DNA of 64,000 nt from Saccopteryx bilineata (GCF_036850765.1 NC_089492.1:75961982-76025981), one strand, 5' to 3'; shown: positions 10,930-21,856, counted from the first letter of the stretch. Numbers and translations: made by a program. The notes: generated from the letters alone by a model not told the origin.

Positions 10930-11040
10930 GAGGGAGCTGGCAAGTCGGGCAGGACTCAAGAGCCTGCCTTTTTAACAAACTGCCCCAGTGGTGCGGATCC
11001 GTCTCTTCTGACCCCCACCGAGAACACCCGCTAGAATGAT
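10930..11040 (+). mobile_element. Possible MER5-like hAT fragment
   Basis: 'TTTTTAACAAACTGCCCCAGTGGTGCGGATCC' (in pieces) resembles the right half of MER5A. This explains the good-looking acceptor and short open frame at about 10800-11039 better than a real exon does. Confidence 0.35.
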
Positions 11041-11607
11041 CTTTACCGCTTACTGTCCTGTGCAGGAGGGTGGGACAGCCTACACAAAGAGCCCGAGACA
11101 AGGACCTCTGACAGAACTTTGGGGCCAATTAACCACTTTCAAGAGTAACAGATGTTTTCCATAAGTGATGACCGAGTCCTTTAGGGTGAATAATTTATAC
11201 AGACAAAAAAAAAAAAGTCAGGCAGTGAGCATATATAATGGAGAAAAGCACCTATAAGTGCAGGCCACGGACAGCCTGGTGCAGGGCTGCCCCCATGCAG
11301 GCAGACCGTCTGTTCTGGGAAGCCCAGCACATGGGAGGTCAGCACGTTTCTCCCCACAGGAACAGCAGCCATGCAACTGAGGAGTTTATCCTTGTTCTTA
11401 TTGTGAAACACTTTCTTGAAGGGAAGAAAGAAGCAATGCATATTTCTTAGAACTCTGTAATTTGAGGTAAGCCTGAATTCAGTATCGTGGTTGCTGATCA
11501 TCACCTGAACCACTTGGTCTTCCTGTTTGGGCTCCCTAATTCCACAGAACGAGACATAAAATGAGTATGTAGTTAACTCTTTTCCCAGGTTGTTTGTGCA
11601 GTCTTTA

Positions 11608-11967
11608 TTTTAATTCAGTGAGAGGAGGAGAGGCAGAGAGACAGACTCTGCATGCACCCCAAACTGGATCCACCCAGCAACCCCACTAGGCAGTGATACT
11701 CTGCCCATCTGGGGCACTGCTCCATTGCTCAGCAACCAAGCTCTTCTTAGCACCTGAGGCAGAGGTCACAGAGCCATCCTCATTGCCTGGGGCCAACTCG
11801 CTCCAATCGAGCTATGGCTTCTGCAGGGGAAAAGAGAGAGAAAGAAGCAAGAGGGAAAGCAGTGGAGAAGCAGATGTGTGCTTCTCCTGTGTGCCCTGGC
11901 TGGGAATCAAACCCGGGACATCCACACACCAGGCCAATGCTCTACCACTGAGCCAACTAGCCAGGGC
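11608..11967 (-). mobile_element. tRNA-derived SINE, long 'CCCTGGC' type, antisense
   Basis: Read on the minus strand it starts GCCCTGGCTAGTTGGCTCAG, with A-box and B-box-like tRNA promoter parts. Then come a pyrimidine-rich CTTCTCC/TCTCTC segment and the 'GATGGCTC...CACCTGA'-type body. A target duplication of about 17 bp (tgtttRtgcagtcttta) lies at 11591-11607 and 11968-11984. The plus-strand open frame 11693-12079 is repeat-derived. Confidence 0.85.
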
Positions 11968-12054
11968 TGTTTATGCAGTCTTTACTGGACCACATGACTC
12001 AAAGGTTCTGGCCAACGTACAAATGACCAGAAGAGGCGATAGAATGACTAAAAG

Positions 12055-12270
12055 CAGGGCTCTGGAGCTAGAGGACTAGATATGTCCTAGCTCTGCCACT
12101 TATCACTATGCAACTCTGAGCCAGTTACTTTATTCTCTGTGTCCACTTCCTGGTTTGAAACATGGGGATACTACTGATGCCTGTCTCCCAGGTTCTTGTG
12201 AGCATGAAATGAGTTAATCCATGCCACACCCTTACACATGCTCAATAAGTGTTAGCTATCATCAAACTCA
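12055..12270 (+). mobile_element. MIR SINE, sense, nearly full length
   Basis: 'CTCTGGAGCTAGAGGAC', 'CTGCCACTTATCACTATG', 'GAGCCAGTTACTTTATTCTC' and 'CACATGCTCAATAAGTGTTAGCTATCATC' (in pieces) follow MIR from the tRNA-like side through the 3' end. Confidence 0.8.
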
Positions 12271-13309
12271 CCACCTCTACCACCACCACAATCATCATTG
12301 TCGTCACCATCATTAAAACAAACCCAGTGACAGCTGACACTCTAGGGCTGATGGGGAGCACTCCCAGCTATAATTCCACGTTATAATCAAATCACAAAGA
12401 ATTCCTGTAGGAGAGAAATTTCAAGGTGGGTTTCCTTCCAACACTTGCTTTGATTCAAATCCTACTAATTTTAATGGTATAAGCACTCCTCTGTTAAAAT
12501 ATAACTTAAATGTTCTACAAAAATGAAAACAACTTCTTTTGAAATGAATGTTGAATTTCCTTTGAGGATGTGAGCAAAATAACACTGAGCAAAAGCAAGT
12601 AAAATTCAGAGAACTGCACAGTTAATGGTTCACATTTCCCAGCATTAACTGCAAAAAAGCAGCACGGCTGTCAGTCACAAAAGGGTCACGGTGATTTATC
12701 TCCTGCTCTTTCCACAGTGGCTCGAGGGAGACTGAGGGGCCGGCAGCTGCCAAGCTCACCTAACTCCTATCACTCTCACTTCTTTCATTCTTGACAGAGG
12801 TAAGCCTTTTATGAATCTACTTTATTTTTAACACATACCATTTCTTGGAAGAGGAAGATAATAATTTCTATAGGTTCATTATTTGTTCTTCCAAGAAGCA
12901 CTTTTATAGCTTCTTTTTAAATTGACCACTATAATAGCTAACTTTTAACCTAATCAGCCCCCATTTCTTTATTGTATATTCCTGAATCCATCTCTTCTAC
13001 ATCTTCTTTCTATATGGGGTCGATCATCCTTATATTCAACTAGTTTTTCCATCATTCCTTTGATTATATCAATGGATTCTTCTAAAGAAAATGGACAAAT
13101 ACTCACAAACATAATTTTGCTACGATTTCAAAGAATTACCTTAAGGTCATCTATGAACTCCTAAGACTAAAAAGTTCCACTCTAGCTTTTAAGTCTGTTT
13201 AGCTTCTTCAGATAAATGAAAAGGGTGTTCACTTCATCTACACAAATTCATGGCCTTGTGATAATTATGTGTTGTTTTATGTCCAGTGTGCTTCTTAAAA
13301 GGAAACCCA

Positions 13310-13380
13310 GGACTTCAGTGAACAAGTGCAGTGGGCCAATGCTCAAAGTCACACAGCTAGTGAGTGGCACAGCCTTATTT
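13310..13380 (-). mobile_element. MIR fragment, antisense
   Basis: 'CAAAGTCACACAGCTAGTGAGTGGCACAGCC' (in pieces) is the reverse of the MIR core. It ends in a TTTC microsatellite at about 13380-13400. Confidence 0.65.
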
Positions 13381-13633
13381 TCTTTCTTTCTTTCTTTTTA
13401 CTTTTATGAGTTTATTTAAGCCAAACTGGTAACATACGCTGGGCAGCAAGATCTAAATGCTCTCAGCCTTGTTTTCTAATGAAAACAAGTCCATAACTAA
13501 CATAAAAAAGACATTTTTCTTTCATTACTCCCGGTCAAAGTCATTAAGTTTAACAGGAATGAATAAGGACAGGTGTTAAAAGAAGAACTGGGTCCATAGC
13601 AGCATTATCTTTTTAATTTAAAAATATGGAACA

Positions 13634-13802
13634 GCTCTGGCCAGGTAGCTCAGTTGGTTAGAGCATTGTTCTGATACAACAAGGTTGTTGGTTTGATCCC
13701 TGGTCAGGACATGTAGAAGAAATCAACCAATGGATGCCTGAATAAGTAGAAGAACAAATCTCTCTCTCTCTCTTCCTCTCTAAAATCAATAAATAAAAAA
13801 TT
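13634..13802 (+). mobile_element. Short tRNA-derived SINE
   Basis: The head 'GCTCTGGCCAGGTAGCTCAG' and 'GGTTTGATCCCTGGTCAGG' give tRNA-like A and B boxes. They are followed by a short body, a CT-rich stretch and 'AAAATCAATAAATAAAAAA'. It is about 165 bp, more diverged than the long type, and closest to the copies at 17196 and 27795. Confidence 0.8.
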
Positions 13803-16800
13803 TTAAACTATATGGAATAAAAAGACAAATCAAGGAAATGTATCCAACAAAGGAACTCACCGAAGATCATTATCTTAAAAGCTGGGATGGGTCCACAATC
13901 ATGAATATTTACACCACACCGTGTTGGAAATGTTTAGCAGTACTTTTTGGTTGTCACAATATTGGGTTGATATTTGGGGTAGCGAGGAGATAAAGATGTT
14001 TTGCAATGCTCAGAACTCAGAACAAAGTTGCCCTGCTTCTGAGCTAGACAGCCAAGCCTGAGACTATGTCTGCCACAGATAAAAAGTTGTTTGTTTTAAT
14101 AACAGTTTAAGTACACACTAAATTTCCAAGAATGTGATTATGGTGTAAACTGATGGAAGACGAACTTTGTTTAGAATCTTAGCAAGTACTATTCACTGTT
14201 TCAGAAAATCACATCAGTAGAAGCAACACCACCAATTCATTTTTGTGTTGTTATATGTATTAAATGTATTATCCTTACAGTATGATTAATGTTCTTACCT
14301 TGCAATAAAATGCATTGAAACTTAATTCAAATATCAATAATACCAAAGCACTACTACTCAAAAGAACTTTCAGTGATAATAGAAACCGAGCAGCTGAAAC
14401 AGGGTTAGTGTGACTGAGGAATTAAAATTTCAAATTATATTTAATTTTAATTAACTTTCAGTTAAAGAGTCATGTGATGGTGCAGCTCCACACAATTTCA
14501 AATTGAAAACTTAAACAGTAAACATACTTGTCCTACAACATATCTACATGCATTTTGGCAGAAAGACTACTTTTACAGGAAAAACTGCACTTTGAAATAA
14601 TGTTATAGTAAATAACTACTAATTAGAACCAACAATAATAACAACCGGATCCATGTTTGCTGTTAATAACCCAAAAACATTCCTTTCTGTTACTTTTTGT
14701 ATTTTCCTCAAATCCACGTGTGACATTGTACTAGACATACAGCAACGGAACTGTCTTATTAGATATTCAGAGGTTAAATTAAATTCTCCATAAAGACAGC
14801 TTACCCCATGCTACAGACATGAAGTTAGGATACTGGGAAGTAAAGTCACTTGCTTAATGCCACAAAGTGGGGTAAGAGCATTCAGACTCTTTCCTCTTCC
14901 TTTTCTTAAGTTCTCAATTACCTGTGACTTCTTGCAAGAACTGTAAACTTAATCCCTTTACGGGTGGTAAGAATTTACCACTTCATATAGTCTTATAATG
15001 TCTTCCCTTTGAAATAAATGTAAGCCATGTTGCTGACATGGCTTAATTGTAATTTTTAATTGTTCCCAGTTAGAAAAATAATTACTTTCAGTGGTAACAA
15101 TAAATTAAAAATTTTCAGAAAAAATCTCCATGGCTTCATGCAATGTTACCTACTTTTTTTACATCTTTTGTTTTGTTAGGAAAAAAACCTCAAATATTTA
15201 TTTTTCAGAAATCTTATATTTCACGTTAAAACCACTGACGATTGCTGTCATGAAAGGCAAGTAGGATGTCTCCCATGAGCACGTGAAGAATGAAGACTGG
15301 TTTTTACTACTCCATGGGTTTCTTTCAACCTCAAGTGCTCACCGGTGGCTGATCTCTGTGAACTGCAGCCTGAGCGAGTCAAGCCCGCCGTCGCCGTGAC
15401 TGCTCGCCTCCACTGTGCACTTTTCAGACCATGTGCTGCAGTAAATGAGCTTGTGTGTCTGAGCTGCTTAGGAAAAGGGCAATTAAATCTGGTTTTGCAT
15501 TTCTGTATGGAGAATATGGTTTAAAGACTTTCCTTTGGAGAGGTTTTTGACATTCTTTCCACAGGCATTCTCTAACATCTGTCAGGGCATGCTGTGATGG
15601 TTCTCATAGATTGAAAACAGAGAGGCTCTCTCTGACTAGGTCTTTGATACAAATATATTAAATAATACAAAGCTGACAATTACAAGGCTTGACTGGAACC
15701 TCAGTATCCAAAGAGAATACTGTGAACAATTCTGACTTTGCTAGTCAATTTAGCTGTCTTACTGGAATCATAAGTCTCAAAGGCTATAAAATATTTCTTT
15801 TGAAATCGTTAACCATCTATGTTTTTATCCAAGTAGGTTAGAATAGTTTAGAATGTTTTCTGATTTTCTTATAACCCCTACTTAAAGTTTTAAGACTTAA
15901 GAAGTAAACTGATTTCTTTTTTGAACAACAAAAAAATTAAAATATTTCTAATGGTTAAATTGACATCAATTTGCTTTTTTTTCTAATTTGCACAAATGTT
16001 CCCTGTATGTTGACCTATACGTGAAGCCAGAACTTGACCATGTCTATACGTGTGCGTGTATGTGTGTGTGTGTGAGAGAGAGAGAGAAAGAAAATACGTG
16101 TGAATCTTGTGTGTTTTGTTCTTCTCTAAATGAACTGTGTAGGCACTCTTCATCATTAAAAAGCAGTGTTTTAACAGACCTAATAAGGTCTTTTGTGATG
16201 ATACAGTGTAGACTGATATTATGTCAAAATTGATTAAATATATATATATAATGTCAACATTTAAGACTTTTTAACTGTCCACATCAAATATTGTTCTAGC
16301 TTAAATATTCAATTAACAATTAACCTTTATATCAGACGGCTTGTTGTGTTGAACTCGTCTCACTTTTTCAGAGTATCATTCACCATGTTTCCTTGACCCA
16401 GCCAGCCCGTTGCTTCTGTTCAGTCTCTAAGATGCCCACCAAGACCCTCTCCCCACTCTCCTCTGTCCTCTGCCATCAAGCACAGCTGCCATGGCTAACA
16501 AAATAAAGGGAGAGAGTCTTCATAAAGTTCCAGAGCTCTTCAATATTTCCACTCATTATAATTTAAAATACAGCACAAATCTTTATTATCCCAGTCATTA
16601 GAAGATGTAAATAGGATACAAAAATTACTATAATCATAACTTTTGCTACCTGAATTATTACTAAAAACCCTTTGAAAAAACTATATTATCCCTTTAAAAA
16701 CACTATATAGGGTGTGACTATCAAGTAGTTAGGAAAAAACAATGCGTATTGTCTGGCAATTGGAAACCGACATCCTTAGGTACCAAGCACAGGACACTAT

Positions 16801-17195
16801 TCAGAACATCAAACTGTAATTCCTTAATTGCAATCATCCTAAATAAGGATCTTAATCTTTTTCTGCAATTCTAATTAAATGTATGATTTTCTTTCATTCC
16901 TTTTAACCTCACCCTGCTAACTGGTATTTTGTGCCACAACAAACAGAGTTCTGTCTTGTTTAAGCATTGATTTATTTTATGAAATGTGAAAAAGAAACAT
17001 TTTAAAATGTCCAATAAGTAAGTTCACTGTAACAATGTGGAACATGCATCTAGGTACTATATTATATGACATTGATGACAGCTATAATTTTTTCTAGAGT
17101 TACAAAATAAGATGTGTTAAGAAATTCGGGAAAGGACAATTCTATCAGCTAACAATAACACTGTCTTTGTTTTACAAAAAAAAGTTCATTGCTTG
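13803..17195. other. Largely unique AT-rich sequence
   Basis: A short MIR antisense remnant is at about 14820-14880 ('AAAGTCACTTGCTTAATGCCACAAAGTGG'-like). A TG/AG microsatellite lies at about 16050-16090. Single-copy GC-richer stretches occur at about 15330-15430 and 16370-16500. No coding exon is supported. Confidence 0.45.
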
Positions 17196-17358
17196 TCCTA
17201 GCTGGGTAGCTCGGTTGGTTAGAGTATTGTCCCAAAATGACAAGGTTGTGGCTTTGATCCCCGGTCAGGGCACATGCAAGAATCAACCAATAAGTACATA
17301 AATAAATGAAACAACAAATCAATGTTTCTCTCTCTCTCTCTCAAATAAATAGATGAAG
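17196..17358 (+). mobile_element. Short tRNA-derived SINE
   Basis: It begins GTCCTAGCTGGGTAGCTCGG and has 'GCTTTGATCCCCGGTCAGGGC' as its B-box region. It has a CT-rich 3' part and an AATAAATAG tail. A perfect 42-bp duplication of the flank follows it. Confidence 0.8.
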
Positions 17359-17441
17359 AGTTAGAGAAAGATATAGGTTTGACTGTGACTGAGTTTTCCA
17401 AGTTAGAGAAAGATATAGGTTTGACTGTGACTGAGTTTTCC
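17359..17441. repeat. Perfect 42-bp tandem duplication
   Basis: The units at 17359-17400 and 17401-17441 (beginning AGTTAGAGAAAGATATAGG) are identical apart from the last base being outside the second unit. Both lie on the 3' side of the SINE, so this is a local duplication and not a SINE target duplication. Confidence 0.9.
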
Positions 17442-17489
17442 TTTTAATCTTGTCTGTCTCTTAGTTATTTACCAAATAAGTATTGTGGA

Positions 17490-17886
17490 TTTTTTTTGTT
17501 TTTTTAATTAAGTGAGAGCAGGGGAGGCAGAGACAGACTCCTGCATGTACCCAGACCAGGATCCACCTGGCAATCCTCCTATGGGGCAATGCTCTGCCAA
17601 TCTGGAGTGTTGCTTTGTTGCTCAGCAACTGAGCCATTTTTAGAGCCTGAGGTGGAAGCCAGAAAGCCATCCTCAGCACCCGGGCCAAATCACTCAAGAC
17701 AATCAAGCCATGACTATGGGATGGGTGAAAGAGAGAGAGAAAAAAAAAGATGGAGATAGAGAGAGGGGGGAGGGGGTGGGGTGGAGAAGCAGATGGTTGC
17801 TTCTCTTGTGTGCTCTGACCAAGAATTGAAATCAGGAGATCCACACACTGGGCTGATGCTCTACTACTGAGCCAACTGGCCAGGGC
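17490..17886 (-). mobile_element. tRNA-derived SINE, long 'CCCTGGC' type, antisense
   Basis: The minus strand starts GGCCCTGGCCAGTTGGCTCA and runs through the CTTCTCC/TCTCTC segment to an A-rich tail (poly-T at 17490-17506). The minus-strand open frame 17461-17844 is repeat-derived. Confidence 0.85.
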
Positions 17887-18250
17887 CTGAAATTTTCAAC
17901 AAACTTACATCTATATGAGGTAAGTAGATACCAACAAGAAGTAGAGAAACTCTCTTGTGCCCCCGCCCCATGGTGACAACGTGAAGAGAGAAGCCATCCT
18001 CCAACAATGTCCTTGGTGGGAGGCAGAAGCCCTTCAGCAGATCTGTCCTGACTTCCGTGCCTTTTCAACAAGAGAGGAGACTTTCCTAGGTGCCTTCTAA
18101 AAAGCCAAAATGCTTCAGAGACTGTCACTGTAATAGCCTGTGTGGTCTGCAAGGGTCAGCACAGAAAATCTTTCATAAAAGAGTCAGACCCAGGCTGCCA
18201 TCCAGAGGGTTTTGAATGTCTTCCTCTGTAGCACAAGAGCCAGTCACCAA

Positions 18251-18376
18251 GGGGTGGGGAGAGGAGGGGAAAGGAGGAGAGAGGAGGGGAGAGTAGGAGA
18301 GAGAAGGGGAGAGGAGAGGAGAGGAGGGGAGAGGAGGGGAGAGGAGGGGAGAGGAGGGGAGAGGAGGGGAGAGGAG
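18251..18376 (+). repeat. G-rich polypurine array, GGGGAGAGGA-type 10-mer
   Basis: About 125 bases are almost purely G and A on the plus strand. The second half (about 18327-18376) is a clean 10-base repeat. The regular G4 runs allow G-quadruplex folding, and the mirror-like purine tract allows triplex (H-DNA). Long open frames on both strands here come from the repeat. Confidence 0.9.
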
Positions 18377-19761
18377 TGTGGAATAAGGGTAGGGGTGGGA
18401 AGGGGAGAGCACAAAGACACCTATAATGTGCTGACAAGGCTGAAGCCAGGTTGGTTTTAGAAAGACCTTAGGCTTGAAATAGAGCTTTGACCTGACAGAC
18501 ACTCACAGGTCCTCGCTAATATCTGCCCTTCGCACCCAAACTGGGTACATTTATTAAACACCCCAGTTCATACTCTTTTCTGAAAACTGACGGCACCAAA
18601 GCCTAAGGAGTTCTGTGAAATTAAAAAGAAAAAGGACACCGACTACACAAGCACAGAAGGTAAGTAATTTAAAGGCACTTCATGTGATACGGTGATTTTA
18701 GATAACTGCAAGCTCAGTAATGGTCAACATGTGGTTTTACTCCCAAAAAAGTTAATTCAGGTTTAGGCTGAGTTAGTGCAAGAGTACACGTGCATATTCT
18801 ACACAGTACTCGGCATAATAATAATCCCACTCTCCCTTCACTTCTCTGACCACATCCAGAGTACTGTGATCTACTCTGGGCAACACAACCAGAGGGTCAC
18901 TGATGACCAGGGCCTGTCCAGAAGACAGTGAAAGAATCTTACATTTGTCAAATGAAAAACTTAAGGAAAGGGGGGCATTCAGCAGGGGGAGAAAGGAAAG
19001 GAAGAGGAGGACACTGTAATTTTCTGAAGAATGTGAAAGGCTTTAATATTTTTTTAAAAAGCTTCAATATGTATGGTGTGTGTCTGTTTTATATGCCTCC
19101 ATAAAAGCAGAAATAAGAAAGATGGCTAGAAGTTACAAGATGGCTGACTTAGCAGACTTCTGTTTAATCTGAGGAAGAACACCAAACAGGCTTGTTGGAA
19201 AGGGAATTGCTTGCTTGTGTATTAACGGAGGAAATTACAGGGACTTTTCTAGATGGATGACCACTGTGGCAATGATGGAGTTCCAATTTACTAAGGGTGG
19301 AATTAGATCACACCCAACTCCTTCCATTTCTGCAAAATAATTGCATGGTTCTCTGACTCAGATGACCAATCAAGTCTTCAACCAGAGTTCACGAAAGATG
19401 GAAAGCAAATTTAAGAAGAGCAGCCAAACAGTCAGAAGGCAGCCAGGTGCATGGTAACATTTTAAATCAGGGCACCTTTCACTGCTTCACTCTTGAAGAC
19501 CAGGAAGCATGGTACTCAATAACCTACCATGGCCATGGGCACCTACCTTATTCCAGGTTAACATCTGTTTATACGTGACCAACTTATCCATCTGCTCAGA
19601 CCTGAAGCTAAAGATGACTCCTAACAGGGCTGCTGGCTAGATGGCCAGCTAAATTTTGTTTCGGATAGAATGTGCGTTTAAACTGACCAGGAAAAGTTAT
19701 CAAACCCCTTCCAAATCATCCCCTTTAGTATGCAAATAAGAAGAGACTTAGAAAGGTCAAA
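18377..19761. other. Unassigned sequence
   Basis: No coding exon or named repeat was seen. The stretch is moderately GC and lies between the polypurine array and the second MITE copy. Confidence 0.45.
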
Positions 19762-19763
19762 TA

Positions 19764-20354
19764 CAGTGTGTCCGTAAAGTCATGGTGCACTTTTGACCAG
19801 TCACAGGAAAGCAACAAAGGTCGATAGAAATGTGAAATCTGCACCAAATAAAAGGAAAATCCTCCCAGTTTTTGCAGGATGATGTGGCAGCATGTGCGCA
19901 TGCGCAGATGATGACGTAACACTGTGTATACAGAGGAGCAGCCCATGGCCATGCCAGTCAAGATGTGGACGGTACAGAGGAAAGTTCAGTGTGTTCTGTG
20001 GCTCGCTAATTCGAATCCGGGACCAAAGTGCAACGTGAATAGTGGCGTGTTTATAACAAAGCGCCACCACTTAGGAATAACATTACTCAGTGGGATAAGC
20101 AGTTGAAGGAAACCGGCAGTTTGGGTGGAGAAACCCTGTTCTGGTAGGCCATCAGTCAGTGAGGAGTCTGTAGAGGCTATACGGGATAGCTACCTAAGGA
20201 GCCCTAAAAAATCTGTGCGTGAGCCCACATCAAACTGCACTGAATAGGTATGAAACTGGGAGAGTTTTATTTGGTGCAAATTTCACATTTCTATCATCTT
20301 TTGTTGCTTTCCTGTGACCGGTCAAAAGTGCGCCATGACTTTACGGACACACTG
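19764..20354 (+). mobile_element. Non-autonomous Tc1/mariner-type transposon (591 bp), copy 2
   Basis: Inverted ends starting CAGTGTGTCCGTAAAGTCAT are flanked by TA at 19762-19763 and 20355-20356. The inverted repeats extend about 100 bp. From ATG at 19944 the plus strand reads MAMPVKMWTVQRKVQCVLWL. After frameshifts it reads RVYNKAPP, then DKQLKETGS and RPSVSEESVEAIRDSYLRSP. This is the N-terminal helix-turn-helix part of an IS630-Tc1-mariner transposase like those carrying the DUF4817 domain. The frame ends near 20245, where the element jumps to the right inverted repeat, so the catalytic domain is deleted. Confidence 0.88.
19944..20250 (+). pseudogene. Remnant of Tc1/mariner-type transposase N-terminal HTH region
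   Basis: The remnant is split over at least three frames. It begins at ATG 19944 and includes VQCVLWLA, WDKQLKETGS and the HTH/linker segment with SEESVEAIRD and LRSPKKSVRE. Normal relatives continue into a DDE catalytic domain, which is absent here. It is not functional as a transposase. The same remnant, inverted, lies in 1299-1891. Confidence 0.75.
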
Positions 20355-20517
20355 TAGAGCTATCTTTTTCTATTACTTACGTTACTCTCTAACAAATCTG
20401 TGTGTTCATGTGGACTTGGGAACTTGCACCTTGTAGTTCCCATATAGTGTAGTTTCTACACTATACTCAGTAGGTGTTTGGCAGATTGTCTGAGAAAATT
20501 AGAGTAAATATACATTC

Positions 20518-20907
20518 TCAAATGCTACCAAAACTTCTGCAGCTAGTTTGTAAGCTGGGGGTCTGCACTGGACAATTGGCATCCCACCACCAGTCATCAC
20601 AATGCTCCTGAACTTGGCTTCCCATCTTGAAGCTGCACTCACGCACTTTAAACCCCAAGCGGTAGCCTAGGTGTTGACATGTGCGATGCAGAAGGCGCGA
20701 GTATTCCCTGTTCTCTGGGTTACTCCTACCGAAATAGGAGTGTGACTGCAGCGACCTGGGGCTTATGCCTGGCAGGTTGACCATTTCTTTTGCTTTTAAT
20801 CTGAGAAAAGGAATGGTTTCTGAGCAGATGGGCATCTCTAAGATGACTGCTCTAAATGCCAATACAGTATTGTAAAGAGTCAAATCTTTAGAATAAAATT
20901 CTTCCAA
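20518..20907 (-). other. Open frame of 129 codons, not recognised
   Basis: The minus-strand frame runs from ATG at 20907 to a stop at 20518 and includes CQHLGYRLGFKVRECSF and a tryptophan run. No domain, repeat family or splice context was identified. Its length is within what random sequence of this size can give. I would not annotate it as a gene without conservation evidence. Confidence 0.15.
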
Positions 20908-20924
20908 AAAAGAAAAAGAAAAGA

Positions 20925-21084
20925 AGGGGAAGGAGAAGGGGAAGGGGAAGGGGAAGGGGAAGGGGAAGGGGAAGGGGAAGGGGAAGGGGAAGGGGAAGGG
21001 GAAGGGGAAGGGGAAAGGGAAGGGGAAGGGGAAGGGGAAGGGGAAGGGGAAGGGAAGGGAAGGGAAGGGAAGGGAAGGGAAAGG
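20925..21084 (+). repeat. (GGGGAA)n array grading into (GGGAA)n
   Basis: About 18-20 near-perfect GGGGAA hexamers are followed by GGGAA pentamers. All bases are purines on the plus strand. Many G4 runs with 2-nt loops give a very strong G-quadruplex propensity and a length-unstable tract. The minus-strand open frame (Pro-Ser repeats) is an artefact. Confidence 0.95.
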
Positions 21085-21130
21085 ATACTACATACCAGGC
21101 AGGGTCTTTGAATCAAAATCAAAGCATCTA

Positions 21131-21245
21131 CAGGGTAGGCAAAAGTAGGTTTACAGTTGTAAGTACACAAAACAGTTTACTCTTGTATTATCATTTAATT
21201 ATGGTATGGTTTTCCAACAAACTCTAAACTTACTTTTGCAACCTG
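21131..21245. mobile_element. Short mariner-type MITE (115 bp), copy A
   Basis: The ends are CAGGGTAGGCAAAAGTAGGT and, inverted, CAGGTTGCAAAAGTAAGTTT, flanked by TA at 21129-21130 and 21246-21247. The arms can fold into one long hairpin. It belongs to the same family as 34986-35098 and 46260-47096. Confidence 0.85.
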
Positions 21246-21465
21246 TATTTATGATTTAAAGTAGTAAGTAAAAGCTTTTTTGCTTGCTTTTGTTTTTATT
21301 TAATAGATGACTCTGGCTACACAAAATAAACATTCAAAAAATACTAAAATTCTAAAAGAACAGTGGTAGGTTAGCATATGACTAATACAAGTATCTTTAA
21401 ATAAATTCTTATGCTCTTATAGTAACACAAAACAGGACAGAAGAGTGAATTAAAAATTCCTCCTT

Positions 21466-21856
21466 GGCCCTGGCCAATTGGCTCAGCGGTAGAGCGTCGG
21501 CCTGGCGTGCAGGGGACCCAGGTTCGATTCCCGGCCAGGGCACATAGGAGAAGCGCCCATTTGCTTCTCCACCACCCCCCCTTCCTCTCTGTCTCTCTCT
21601 TCCCCTCCCGCAGCCAAGGCTCCATTGGAGCAAAGATGGCCCGGGCGCTGGGGATGGCTCCTTGGCCTCTGCTCCAGGCACTAGAATGGCTCTGGTCGCG
21701 GCAGAGCGACGCCCCGGAGGGGCAGAGCATCGCCCCCTGGTGGGCAGAGCATCGCCCCTGGTGGGCGTGCCGGGTGGATCCCGGTCGGGCGCATGCGGGA
21801 GTCTATCTGACTGCCTCTCCCCGTTTCCAGCTTCAGAAAAATACAAAAAAAAAAAA
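21466..21856 (+). mobile_element. tRNA-derived SINE, long type, apparently young
   Basis: The head GGCCCTGGCCAATTGGCTCA, the A box (GCTCAGCGGTAGAGCG) and the B box (GGTTCGATTCC) are intact. CpG-rich body sequence and a pure A-tail remain. A 14-bp target duplication (aaaaattcctcctt) lies at 21452-21465 and 21857-21870. CpGs are well kept compared with the other copies, suggesting recent insertion. Open frames over it (21371-22079) are artefacts. Confidence 0.92.

Noticed and set aside
10749..11039. Plus-strand exon after the acceptor at about 10808
   Set aside because: The polypyrimidine acceptor looks good, but downstream sequence resembles a MER5-like element and no donor with a coherent frame was found.
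13085..13137. Tiny intron (about 50 nt) joining two minus-strand blocks near 13.1 kb
   Set aside because: Too short for a mammalian intron and the frames do not match across it.
18156..18502. Proline/serine/leucine-rich open frames on the minus strand
   Set aside because: Translation of the G-rich polypurine array; low-complexity artefact.
20518..20907. 129-codon minus-strand frame as a retrogene
   Set aside because: No A-tail, target duplication or family match could be seen, so kept only as a low-confidence open frame.
20880..21170. Pro-Ser repeat protein on the minus strand
   Set aside because: Direct translation of (GGGGAA)n, not a gene.
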